DNA of 34,848 nucleotides from Scatosoma sp045660225 (GTDB lineage: Bacteria; Bacillota; Clostridia; Christensenellales; Borkfalkiaceae). The position numbers and the translations under genes are program-made. Every line of letters begins with the position of its first letter. Within the stretch, counting starts at the first letter, position 1. The DNA lies in assembly GCA_045660225.1 (NCBI GenBank), contig JAZRDK010000042.1, forward strand, positions 1 through 34,848, given 5' to 3'. This document shows, in pieces, positions 14,245-21,052 of this stretch. A model generated the notes under the pieces. That model saw nothing but the letters and a program-made list of their open reading frames with translations, ran no database searches and was not told the origin of the DNA.

Positions 14245-14949
14245 ATGAATTACGTTACGGAAAAAAACAACAGGGTGTACGTGATGGGGGAAATCGTCAG
14301 CGATGCAACCTTCTCGCACGAAGTATACGGAGAGGGGTTTTACGAATTCTTCGTCAAGGTCATGCGCCTTTCCGGGCAAGCGGATATTTTGCCCGTTACC
14401 CTGTCAGAACGACTGATTCGCGACGGGTTACTTGGTAAAGGCAAGACGATTTGCGCGCTCGGTCAATTTAGAAGCTACAACAAACTCGAAAACGGGAAAT
14501 CCAGACTGATGCTCACCGTGTTCGTGCGCGAACTCTTGGACAACGCGGAAGACAAAAACCCAAACAGCATCCTTTTAAGCGGTTATATTTGTAAACCGCC
14601 CGTGTATAGAACGACGCCTTTCAACCGCGAAATTGCCGATTTGCTCATTGCGGTCAACCGCTCGTATAACAAGTCCGACTATATCCCCTGCATCGCTTGG
14701 GGCAGGAACGCGCGGTTTGTGAAAAACCTGTCCGTCGGCGACAAAATTGCCGTTTCGGGACGAATCCAAAGCCGTGAATACCAGAAAAAACTGTCGGAAA
14801 CGGACGTGAAAACGATGACGGCGTACGAAGTTTCCGTTTCCAAACTCGCCGCGTTCGACCAGTCGGAAGAATTCGACATCGACACGGAATTCGACTTATA
14901 TTCGCTTCGGCAACCGCGCACCGAATTTTTAGAGAGCGCCGAATATTAA
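14245..14949 (+). CDS. Tandem OB-fold single-stranded DNA-binding protein
   Basis: A 234-residue protein with two SSB-like OB folds: about residues 8-95 (RVYVMGEIVSD, FYEFFVKVMR, ICALGQFRSY) and about 105-205 (ILLSGYICKPPVYR, DLLIAVNRSYNKSDYIPCIAWG, VSGRIQSREY). The second repeat is the closer match to classic SSB, with the TPFNREIADLLIAVNR and IAWG motifs. An acidic tail follows, but it lacks the DDDIPF-type tip that recruits partners. It is preceded by a strong AGGAGG site and ended by a good terminator, so it can be a single-gene unit. It may be an auxiliary SSB, since the main ssb usually sits with rpsF/rpsR. Confidence 0.85.
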   Translation: MNYVTEKNNRVYVMGEIVSDATFSHEVYGEGFYEFFVKVMRLSGQADILPVTLSERLIRDGLLGKGKTICALGQFRSYNKLENGKSRLMLTVFVRELLDNAEDKNPNSILLSGYICKPPVYRTTPFNREIADLLIAVNRSYNKSDYIPCIAWGRNARFVKNLSVGDKIAVSGRIQSREYQKKLSETDVKTMTAYEVSVSKLAAFDQSEEFDIDTEFDLYSLRQPRTEFLESAEY

Positions 14950-14954
14950 TTTTT

Positions 14955-14980
14955 AAGACGGGCATGCCCCGTCTTTTTTT
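14955..14980 (+). terminator. Intrinsic terminator
   Basis: AAGACGGG-CATGC-CCCGTCTT followed by TTTTT. It starts five bases after the SSB-like gene stop. Confidence 0.92.
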
Positions 14981-15004
14981 GTTCAACGCGTACCTGGTAG
15001 CCCC
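14981..15004 (-). repeat. Dispersed repeat, reverse-oriented copy
   Basis: On the minus strand GGGGCTACCAGGTACGCGTT then GAAC. It shares CAGGTACGCGTTGAAC with 17051-17083 and sits directly after the terminator. Confidence 0.6.
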
Positions 15005-15056
15005 ATTTTACGAAATTTACGCCAAAATTTTTCTCGTTCTTTTTTCAAAATCACCC

Positions 15057-15085
15057 TTGACAAAAAGGCCGAATCGTGTTATCAT
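15057..15085 (+). promoter_or_regulatory. Promoter of the uracil permease gene
   Basis: TTGACA, 17 bases ending CGTGT, TATCAT (extended -10). The leader of about 50 bases holds an alternating CGCGCACGCGCG stretch flanked by TAACG/CGTTA. It is too short for a PyrR-type attenuator. Confidence 0.82.
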
Positions 15086-15143
15086 ATTAATAACGTATCG
15101 CGCACGCGCGTTACAAAAGAAAAATTTATTAGGAGTGGTCTTT

Positions 15144-16532
15144 ATGGAAAACACAAACGCTAAATCCGATTTGGTGCTTGACGTGCACGAAGTCCCTGCG
15201 AAAAAATCGCAATGGGCAATGTTGTCGATTCAGCACATTTTGGCAATGTTCGTTGCATGTATCACCGTACCCCTTATCATCGGTACGTCGATTCCCGCAA
15301 CGATTATCTCTGCAGGTATCGGCACGTTGATTTACATCTTCTTAACGAAGAAGAAATCGCCCGTAGTCCTGTCCAGCTCGTTTGCATACCTTTCGGCAAT
15401 GGGCATCGTCTTTAACCTTGGTGGCGGAAACAACTATCTCGCCTTGGCAATCGGTATGGCGCTTGTCGGTCTTGTTTACGTTGCCGTCGCGCTTATCATC
15501 AAGAAAGTCGGCACGGCTTGGCTTTTCAAACTTTTGCCTACCATCGTCGTTGGCCCTATCATTATGGTTATCGGTCTTGGTCTTTCCGGCTCGGCAATCA
15601 ACAACCTTACGGGCGCGGCATCGAATACGTACAACCTTTTGTACATCCTTTGCGGTGTGGTTGCGTTGTTCGTTACGGCAATCACTTCCTACTACGGTAA
15701 GAAAACGCTTTCCTTGATTCCCTTCGTAATCGGTATGGGTGCAGGCTACGTTTTGGCGCTCCTTCTCACGCTCGTTGGTTACTACGGCTTTGGCTGGGAA
15801 TACGCGAAAATTATCGACTTCTCGCCCATCGTCAACAACTTCACCGACTTCAAAGTAACTTCGATTATCGGTTACGATTGCTTTGCGTTCCTTCAATGGG
15901 GCAACGGCGCGTTTGAAATCGGTCAACTTGTAACCATCATTTTGGCGGTTGTTCCCGTTTCCTTCGTTACCATTTGCGAACACATCGGCGACCATCTCAA
16001 CCTTGGTGGCGTTATCCATAAAGACCTTTTGAAAGACCCCGGCCTTGACCGTACGCTTATGGGCGACGGTATCGCAACGGCGGTTTCCGGTATGCTCTGC
16101 GGTTGTGCAAACACGACCTACGGCGAAAACGTAGCCGTTGTCGGCGTAACGAAAGTTGCTTCCGTACGCGTCATCATCACCGCTTGTATCGCGACCATCG
16201 CGCTCGGTTTCTTCACCCCGCTTATGGTTATCGTTCAAACGATTCCCGCTTGCGTAACGGGCGGTGTTTCGCTTGCACTCTACGGTTTCATCGCTTCGTC
16301 GGGCGTTAAGATGCTCATTACCGAAAAAGTAGACTTCACGAAGAGCCGTAACATCTTCATCGCTGCTGCCATCTTGGTTGCAGGTATCGGCGGTTTGACG
16401 ATTCAAATCCCCAACACCAGCATCGTCATCACTTCGACGGCGGTTGCAATGATTCTCGGTATCGTTTTGAACATCGTCCTTAAAGAAAAGAAGGAAGATT
16501 GCGCTTGTGAAAACTGCGACAAAACCGAATAA
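15144..16532 (+). CDS. uraA: Uracil permease (NCS2 family)
   Basis: A 462-residue membrane transporter of the nucleobase:cation symporter-2 family with about 14 hydrophobic segments. EHIGDHLNLGG near residue 282 contains the substrate-binding Glu and the CANTTYGENVAVV block near residue 323 is the family signature. EHIGDH and NTTYGEN are of the uracil type rather than the xanthine type. It imports uracil for salvage. The start at 15144 is set by AGGAG eight bases upstream; the frame is open further upstream, but through the terminator region. It is a single-gene unit. Confidence 0.92.
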   Translation: MENTNAKSDLVLDVHEVPAKKSQWAMLSIQHILAMFVACITVPLIIGTSIPATIISAGIGTLIYIFLTKKKSPVVLSSSFAYLSAMGIVFNLGGGNNYLALAIGMALVGLVYVAVALIIKKVGTAWLFKLLPTIVVGPIIMVIGLGLSGSAINNLTGAASNTYNLLYILCGVVALFVTAITSYYGKKTLSLIPFVIGMGAGYVLALLLTLVGYYGFGWEYAKIIDFSPIVNNFTDFKVTSIIGYDCFAFLQWGNGAFEIGQLVTIILAVVPVSFVTICEHIGDHLNLGGVIHKDLLKDPGLDRTLMGDGIATAVSGMLCGCANTTYGENVAVVGVTKVASVRVIITACIATIALGFFTPLMVIVQTIPACVTGGVSLALYGFIASSGVKMLITEKVDFTKSRNIFIAAAILVAGIGGLTIQIPNTSIVITSTAVAMILGIVLNIVLKEKKEDCACENCDKTE

Positions 16533-16546
16533 CTTTTGCTAAATAA

Positions 16547-16581
16547 GAAGGGGCAGGGCGTTGCGTTCTGCTCCTTTTTTT
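16547..16581 (+). terminator. Terminator of the uracil permease gene
   Basis: AAGGGGCAG pairs with CTGCTCCTT (9 bp, one G-T), followed by T7. The left arm and loop read GGGGCAGGGCGTTGCGTT, close to the dispersed repeat core, so the terminator may have been built from a repeat copy. Confidence 0.9.
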
Positions 16582-16600
16582 GTTCTTAAAACAGACGAAG

Positions 16601-16619
16601 CCTGCGTTTGCAGGTTTTT
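16601..16619 (+). terminator. Second terminator-like hairpin
   Basis: CCTGC-GTTT-GCAGG followed by TTTTTC and a T-rich stretch, 20 bases beyond the first terminator. Confidence 0.6.
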
Positions 16620-16690
16620 CTTTTTCTCGTTCTACTTTGCTTTTTTCGTACATAGAATAAGATAGAAAGCAAACGAGAAGGAGATATCGT

Positions 16691-17623
16691 ATGAACGAAG
16701 AAATCGAATACGCTGAAATGTTGGAAATTCCCGTTTCCACCGTAAACGTCGTCAAAAAACCGCGCAAACGCAAGAAGGCGGTTACGCCCCAACCCGTCGA
16801 AGACCCTTCGACGCCGAAAGCCGCGTTAAAAGAGTCCGTCATCGCGCAAGTCAACGAACGCCTTGACGAACCTACGCAAAGCGAAATTCCGCCCGTCGAA
16901 ACGGAAAACAACGGGGGCAGGTTAGACTTTGACCCGATTCCCGACCGTATAGACACCGTCCGCTTATACTCAACGGACGAAAAACGCCGTTTCGCGGATG
17001 AAAACGCGCTTTTCCCCGACGATTACACCCTGCAATCCGACGAAAATGAAGGGGGCAGGTACGCGTTGAACGCGCATTATACCCCCAAAGCCGTACGCCG
17101 TGTTTTGGGCGTAGAATTCGCGCTTTCCTGTGCGCTTTGCGGGGCTATCTTTTTAACCAACGTGTTTATGCCTTCCAGCGCGGTAAACACCTTTTTCCGC
17201 TCGCTTAGCGAATCGCCCAAGCAGGCACAAGCAAACGACACGCCGTACAACGAGTTTCAGCTTTCGCCCGTCGTTTCCGAAAACTCGGACGCGGAATTAA
17301 GCCTTTCTCCGACGGGCGTTTTGACGCTGACGGACGCTTGCCATATCTATCCTTCGGCAAACGGAAAAATTACGGACGTTGCCAAGGATAGCGACGGTTT
17401 GTTCGTGATGAAAATCGGTTATTCGGACACGTTCACGGGTGTTATCAGCGGTTTGTCTACGGCGTATTACGCCGTCGGCGACGAAGTCAAGGCAAACGTC
17501 CCCGTCGGTTACAGCGACGGCGAGGCGGAAGTGCAATTCACGATGTATTCTTCGGGCGAACTTCTGAATTGTTTCCAACTGACGGACGAAAACTGTCTGG
17601 CGTGGGTTTCCACACAAAGCTAA
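16691..17623 (+). CDS. SpoIVFA-like membrane protein with degenerate M23 domain
   Basis: A 310-residue protein. Residues 1-137 are a hydrophilic, probably cytoplasmic region with a basic patch (KKPRKRKK, 22-29), 139-160 form one membrane segment, and about 195-305 resemble a LytM/M23 fold (TDACHIYPSANGKITDV, GYSDTFTGVISGLST, VKANVPVGYSDG). The zinc ligands HxxxD and HxH are absent, so it is not expected to be a protease. The spoIVFB-like gene directly downstream identifies it as a SpoIVFA-type regulator of pro-sigma-K processing. The identification rests on this pairing as much as on sequence. Two repeat copies are translated in the N-terminal part, as NNGGRLDF (73-80) and GGRYALNAHYTPK (121-133). 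Upstream, CATAGAAT (16651-16658) resembles a sigma-E -10 without a clear -35. The start follows AAGGAG. Confidence 0.75.
   Translation: MNEEIEYAEMLEIPVSTVNVVKKPRKRKKAVTPQPVEDPSTPKAALKESVIAQVNERLDEPTQSEIPPVETENNGGRLDFDPIPDRIDTVRLYSTDEKRRFADENALFPDDYTLQSDENEGGRYALNAHYTPKAVRRVLGVEFALSCALCGAIFLTNVFMPSSAVNTFFRSLSESPKQAQANDTPYNEFQLSPVVSENSDAELSLSPTGVLTLTDACHIYPSANGKITDVAKDSDGLFVMKIGYSDTFTGVISGLSTAYYAVGDEVKANVPVGYSDGEAEVQFTMYSSGELLNCFQLTDENCLAWVSTQS
16913..16927 (+). repeat. Dispersed repeat, short copy in the spoIVFA-like gene
   Basis: GGGGGCAGGTTAGAC. It matches the first ten bases of the family and encodes GGR at the start of a linker. Confidence 0.4.
17051..17083 (+). repeat. Dispersed repeat, full copy translated in the spoIVFA-like gene
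   Basis: GGGGGCAGGTACGCGTTGAA then CGCGCATTATACC. It matches the intergenic copy at 8739-8770 nearly base for base and is in frame as GGRYALNAHYT, just before the membrane segment. On the minus strand the end reads GGTATAATGCGCG, a perfect TATAAT. Confidence 0.8.
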
Positions 17624-17627
17624 ACGA

Positions 17628-18587
17628 TTGTTTCACCGCGACTTTGCAAGCGAGCGACCTTCCCGTCGCTCGCTTCCTTTTCCGCAAAAACGAAAGCGCG
17701 CCCGTCTTTTTCGTCTGCATCCTTTGTTTCTCGTCGTGGGCGTGTGGTACGCGTTCACGGGCGAACTGTTTTTGTTTCTCGCCAGCACCATCGTCGCCGT
17801 CCAACACGAGTACGCGCACGCGCTCGCTAGCAGACGGCTTGGTTACACGCTCAACTCTATCGTCCTTCTTCCCTACGGCGCGATTATCGACGGCGATTTG
17901 AAAGGCATTTCCTTCAAGGACGAAACGTTCGTTGCCTTGGCAGGCCCGATTTGCAATCTTCTAACCGCCGTGCTTTTCGTCGCGCTTTGGTGGTTTGTGC
18001 CCAGCACGTACGCGTTTACGGACGTGGCTTATTATGCGTCCGTTTCCGTCGCGTTTGTCAACCTTTTACCGGCCTATCCTTTGGACGGGGGCAGAGTTTT
18101 ACAATGCGCGCTCGCGCGGGCGTTTTTCAAACGCTCTGCGGACGAAAGCCGTGCGGAAAAACGCGCCCGTCGGATTTGCCTTGCGTTTACGTTTGGGCTT
18201 TCCGCCCTGCTTTTTCTTGCGTTCACGTTGCTACTGACAGACGGAACGTTTAACCTTTCCCTGCTCCTTTTTTCGCTGTTTCTGTTTTTCGGCGGACTTG
18301 GCAACAAAGACAAAACCGCCGTGTATAACAAGCTGGATTTCACCTTCCGCGCGCCCTTGAAAAAGGGCGTGGAAATCCGTCGCGTCGCCGTAGAAGACAC
18401 GTGCCCAATCAAAGACGTTTTCCGTTTTCTCTCTCGCGGAGCTTATCTTGTTTTGGAAGTGTACGACGAAAACGAAACGCACCTTTTCGACCTAACCCAA
18501 AACGAGCTGTCCTATCTTTTTTCGCGCGCAAAAACACCGTACGACACGCTTCGCGCCCTGCACGGGCAAATCTACGACGCGACGTGA
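17628..18587 (+). CDS. SpoIVFB-like site-2 intramembrane metalloprotease
   Basis: A site-2 protease of about 319 residues. Hydrophobic segments start near residue 30. HEYAH in the first core helix (about residue 60) is the HExxH zinc motif, and NLLPAYPLDGGRVLQ (about 145-159) supplies the Asp ligand. AGPICN is also typical. By family knowledge SpoIVFB cleaves pro-sigma-K in the forespore outer membrane and is held inactive by SpoIVFA. Here the C-terminal part (about 230-319) is cytoplasmic and CBS-like in length, consistent with ATP-responsive members. The start is uncertain: TTG at 17628 is four bases after the preceding stop and has no clear ribosome site, so translational coupling is likely. 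Confidence 0.88.
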   Translation: MFHRDFASERPSRRSLPFPQKRKRARLFRLHPLFLVVGVWYAFTGELFLFLASTIVAVQHEYAHALASRRLGYTLNSIVLLPYGAIIDGDLKGISFKDETFVALAGPICNLLTAVLFVALWWFVPSTYAFTDVAYYASVSVAFVNLLPAYPLDGGRVLQCALARAFFKRSADESRAEKRARRICLAFTFGLSALLFLAFTLLLTDGTFNLSLLLFSLFLFFGGLGNKDKTAVYNKLDFTFRAPLKKGVEIRRVAVEDTCPIKDVFRFLSRGAYLVLEVYDENETHLFDLTQNELSYLFSRAKTPYDTLRALHGQIYDAT

Positions 18588-18595
18588 AAACACCG

Positions 18596-18617
18596 CCTAC
18601 CGTGTACGCGTTGAACG
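18596..18617 (+). repeat. Dispersed repeat, variant copy
   Basis: CCTACCGTGTACGCGTTGAA then CG. It lies eight bases after the spoIVFB-like stop. It shares the unusual CCTACCGTG left end with 12347-12370 and the GCGTT-G-AACGC palindrome with the main family. Confidence 0.6.
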
Positions 18618-18719
18618 CAAAATTTGATACACTTTTCCATCCAACGGACGAAGCGACTCCTTCGCCCGTTTTTCTTCGTCCGTTTGCGCCGTTATTTTTT
18701 GCCTTTCCCACGAAAACGC

Positions 18720-18748
18720 TTTACAAAGCGTCGTTTCCGTGCTATAAT
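18720..18748 (+). promoter_or_regulatory. Promoter of the Wzz/BY-kinase pair
   Basis: TTTACA, 17 bases ending CGTGC, TATAAT. The stretch 18618-18719 before it holds nothing I can identify. Confidence 0.85.
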
Positions 18749-18756
18749 GTAAAAAC

Positions 18757-18788
18757 GAAGGTTTTATAAGTTCCTTATAAAAACCTTC
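18757..18788 (+). other. 5' leader hairpin of the Wzz/BY-kinase mRNA
   Basis: GAAGGTTTTATAAG pairs with CTTATAAAAACCTTC (14 bp, one bulged A, loop TTC). It starts close to the expected transcription start and lacks a T tract, so it is more likely an mRNA-stabilising or protein-binding hairpin than a terminator. Confidence 0.55.
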
Positions 18789-18823
18789 CAAACACGCGAA
18801 AAACCTTTCTAAAGGAGATTTTA

Positions 18824-20116
18824 ATGGAGAACAACAACGTTATGGTAGAAGAAGGCATCAGCCTTCTCGACATCGTAAAATTGCTGTGGCGCCGTGTCAA
18901 ACTCTTGATACTCGTCGTTGTTTTAGGCGGTATCATCGGCGGTGGTATCACGGCAATCCGTACGGTAGACGTAAACTACTACGGTACGACGGTAGAATTC
19001 TACGTCAACCCCGAAAAACCGGAAGACGCGCCCAGCGGTGAAAGCCAGTACAGCGTTTACGGCGCGTACGGCTCGCACGTTATGAAATCGATGATTCAGC
19101 TTTTAGAATCGGACAGCTTTGCCGAAAAGCTTATCTTAAACGGCGACGCTTTACCGAAAAAGGGCGTTTGGGTCAATAACGACAACCCTGCGGAAGTCGC
19201 GCTCGGCTTGGACGCGCTTATCGACAGCGCCAACAGCGAGCTTGCGAAATCGAACTCGGCAAAGGCGGACGCGGATGCAAAACAACTTGCCGCAACGGAC
19301 GCGCTTGCCGAATTAGAATCGGCTTGGGAAGAAGCGCTTTGCACGTCGGAATACGCAGGCATTGCATACAGCCAAAGCGCGTATAAAAAACTCGTAAACG
19401 ACATTGCCGATTTGCAAACGGACGCGTTTAAGTCCGTGTACGAAAAGTACGAAGGCGAAAACGGCGCGAAAGCGCAGGCGCAAATCGCAAAATCCGCAGC
19501 GGACGACGCAAAGCAAAAGGCGGACAAAGCAGTCAATTCTACCCTGCTTGCTTGGCAACAAACCGCCCTTTATAAGAGCGCGCTTTCGCAGTTTAAGAAC
19601 GCGCTTTCCTATTCCTTCTTGCAGGAAGAGGCAACGGCAGAAAACGTCAACAACCTTGCGCGCAGTTTCATCTACGTAAAAATTTCCGTTTTGAACGACG
19701 AACCGTTCGCCAACGAAGTATTGCGCCGTGTAAGGGGCGCTGTGGAAACGGATAAGGACGGCAACGAAATCGTCACCGAATCGGTTGTATCCGCGTTCGT
19801 TGAAGAAAACATGACTATCCCTGCAGGTTATCAGGGTACGAACTGCCAAAGAATTACGCGTACGGACGACATCTCGCTTATCAACCCTATGTACGCAACG
19901 AAACAATCGATTAAGTACGGGCTTTTGATAGGCGCGCTCGCGTTTATCCTTGCAAGCATCGTCATCCTTATCGTCGATAGATTAGACAAACGTCTTCGCG
20001 ACCCCGAAATTATCACCAAAAAATTCAACGTTCCCCTGCTTGGTATCGTGCCTACGATTGAAGAACTGTCGGTAGACGCCAAGGACAAGAAAAAGAACGA
20101 AAAGGAGGAAAAATAA
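18824..20116 (+). CDS. Wzz-type chain-length / tyrosine-kinase adaptor protein
   Basis: A 430-residue membrane protein. The N-terminal Wzz domain includes ISLLDIVKLLWRR (12-24) and the first membrane helix (about 28-47); the second helix is about 363-385 (GLLIGALAFILASIVILIV). The extracytoplasmic part between them is long, with Ala/Lys/Asp-rich predicted coiled coil (about 135-240). The short cytoplasmic tail after the second helix (LDKRLRDPEIITKKF, LLGIVPT) is where such adaptors activate the partner kinase. Its stop overlaps the start of the kinase gene (TAATG), so the two are translated together. The start follows AAAGGAG. Confidence 0.88.
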   Translation: MENNNVMVEEGISLLDIVKLLWRRVKLLILVVVLGGIIGGGITAIRTVDVNYYGTTVEFYVNPEKPEDAPSGESQYSVYGAYGSHVMKSMIQLLESDSFAEKLILNGDALPKKGVWVNNDNPAEVALGLDALIDSANSELAKSNSAKADADAKQLAATDALAELESAWEEALCTSEYAGIAYSQSAYKKLVNDIADLQTDAFKSVYEKYEGENGAKAQAQIAKSAADDAKQKADKAVNSTLLAWQQTALYKSALSQFKNALSYSFLQEEATAENVNNLARSFIYVKISVLNDEPFANEVLRRVRGAVETDKDGNEIVTESVVSAFVEENMTIPAGYQGTNCQRITRTDDISLINPMYATKQSIKYGLLIGALAFILASIVILIVDRLDKRLRDPEIITKKFNVPLLGIVPTIEELSVDAKDKKKNEKEEK

Positions 20117-20961
20117 TGGGCTTTCTTTCCTTTATAACGGGTAAATTATCTAAAAGCAAAAGCGAGAAACGCGCCATCAAGGCGTCGGGCGTAGCAGCGC
20201 ATCACTCGCACAGAACGCAATTTCTAATCAACGAAAAAACCCCCTTCGACGTCACGGAGGCTTTCCGCAATTTGAAGGCTACGCTTTCCGTAGCCGTTCC
20301 TAGAAAACAGGGCGGTGTCGCTATTATGACGACGTCGGCATATCCCGAAGACGGCAAAACGACGGTCACGGCAAACCTTGCCTTGATGTTTGCCCTTTCC
20401 GACGCAAAAGTCGTGCTTGTCGACGCGGACATTAGAAAAGGCAGGGTGGCGAAATATTTCAAGCGCAAGTCCGCGCCCGGTCTTTCCGACTACCTGTCCG
20501 GTCAAAACACGCTGGACGAAGTCACCCATCTCTCGTCGGTTAACCCCAACCTTTCGTATATCACCTGCGGTACGCACTCGCCCAAACCTTACGAGCTTTT
20601 GGAAAGCAACGAAATGAAGAACCTTTTGCAAGAACTGCGTTCGCGTTACGACTACGTCATCATTGACACACCGCCCGTGCTTTTGATTTCGGACGCGTTG
20701 GCTTTGGCGACGGAAGTGGACGGCACGGTGCTCGTTTGCCGTCACCAAGTTTCTTACGTCAGCGATATTTCGCGCGCACTCAACGCACTCGATTTTGCAA
20801 AGGCAAACGTGCTTGGCGTCGTCGTCAACGACTACAAAGCGTCGCAATCGGGCAAATACTACGGCGGTTATAAAAAATATTACTACTACAATTATAACTA
20901 CTCGTACGGCTCGACTGACCCTGCGGTTACGGACGAAGAAACAGAATCTTCGGAAGACTAA
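20116..20961 (+). CDS. CpsD/CapB-family bacterial tyrosine kinase
   Basis: A 281-residue cytoplasmic BY-kinase. DVTEAFRNLKATL (45-57) is the family oligomerisation motif, the Walker A variant is AYPEDGKTT (75-83), Walker A' is VVLVDADIRKG (99-109) and the Walker B region is YVIIDTPPV. The C-terminal autophosphorylation cluster is very Tyr-rich (about residues 250-266, ten or more Tyr, with YYYYNYNYSYG). It needs the Wzz-like partner encoded just upstream. In most genomes this pair heads a capsule or exopolysaccharide cluster; here a terminator and lon follow. It may therefore control polysaccharide synthesis or other proteins encoded elsewhere. Confidence 0.92.
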   Translation: MGFLSFITGKLSKSKSEKRAIKASGVAAHHSHRTQFLINEKTPFDVTEAFRNLKATLSVAVPRKQGGVAIMTTSAYPEDGKTTVTANLALMFALSDAKVVLVDADIRKGRVAKYFKRKSAPGLSDYLSGQNTLDEVTHLSSVNPNLSYITCGTHSPKPYELLESNEMKNLLQELRSRYDYVIIDTPPVLLISDALALATEVDGTVLVCRHQVSYVSDISRALNALDFAKANVLGVVVNDYKASQSGKYYGGYKKYYYYNYNYSYGSTDPAVTDEETESSED

Positions 20962-20971
20962 TTTCAAAAAC

Positions 20972-21003
20972 AAGGGCGGGCGCAAACCCCGTCCTTTTCT
21001 TTC
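20972..21003 (+). terminator. Terminator after the BY-kinase gene
   Basis: AAGGGCGGG pairs with CCCGTCCTT (9 bp, one G-T), followed by a TTTTCTTTCC tail. Confidence 0.8.
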
Positions 21004-21010
21004 CTTATCC

Positions 21011-21031
21011 GCGCCTGTTTAGAACGGGCGC
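21011..21031 (+). promoter_or_regulatory. Inverted repeat upstream of lon
   Basis: GCGCCTGTT-TAG-AACGGGCGC, 9 paired bases around a 3-base centre, ending 21 bases before the lon ATG. It overlaps the place expected for the lon promoter (a weak TTTAGA at 21019-21024 and TAATAA lie here), so it could be an operator. It does not match the HrcA (CIRCE) or CtsR consensus. Confidence 0.4.
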
Positions 21032-21052
21032 TACGCGGGTAATAATAGGTAT

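Noticed and set aside
15342..16406. Open frame of 354 codons opposite the uracil permease
   Set aside because: Asp/Arg/Asn-rich low-complexity translation caused by codon bias of the real membrane protein gene on the plus strand.
17741..17760. GTACGCGTTCACGG in the spoIVFB-like gene
   Set aside because: It resembles the variant repeat, but TACGCGTT is a common word in this genome owing to Tyr-Ala-Phe codons.
18085..18096. GGGGGCAG word in the spoIVFB-like gene
   Set aside because: It encodes the conserved DGGR of the site-2 protease motif, so it is explained by protein function and not counted as a repeat copy.
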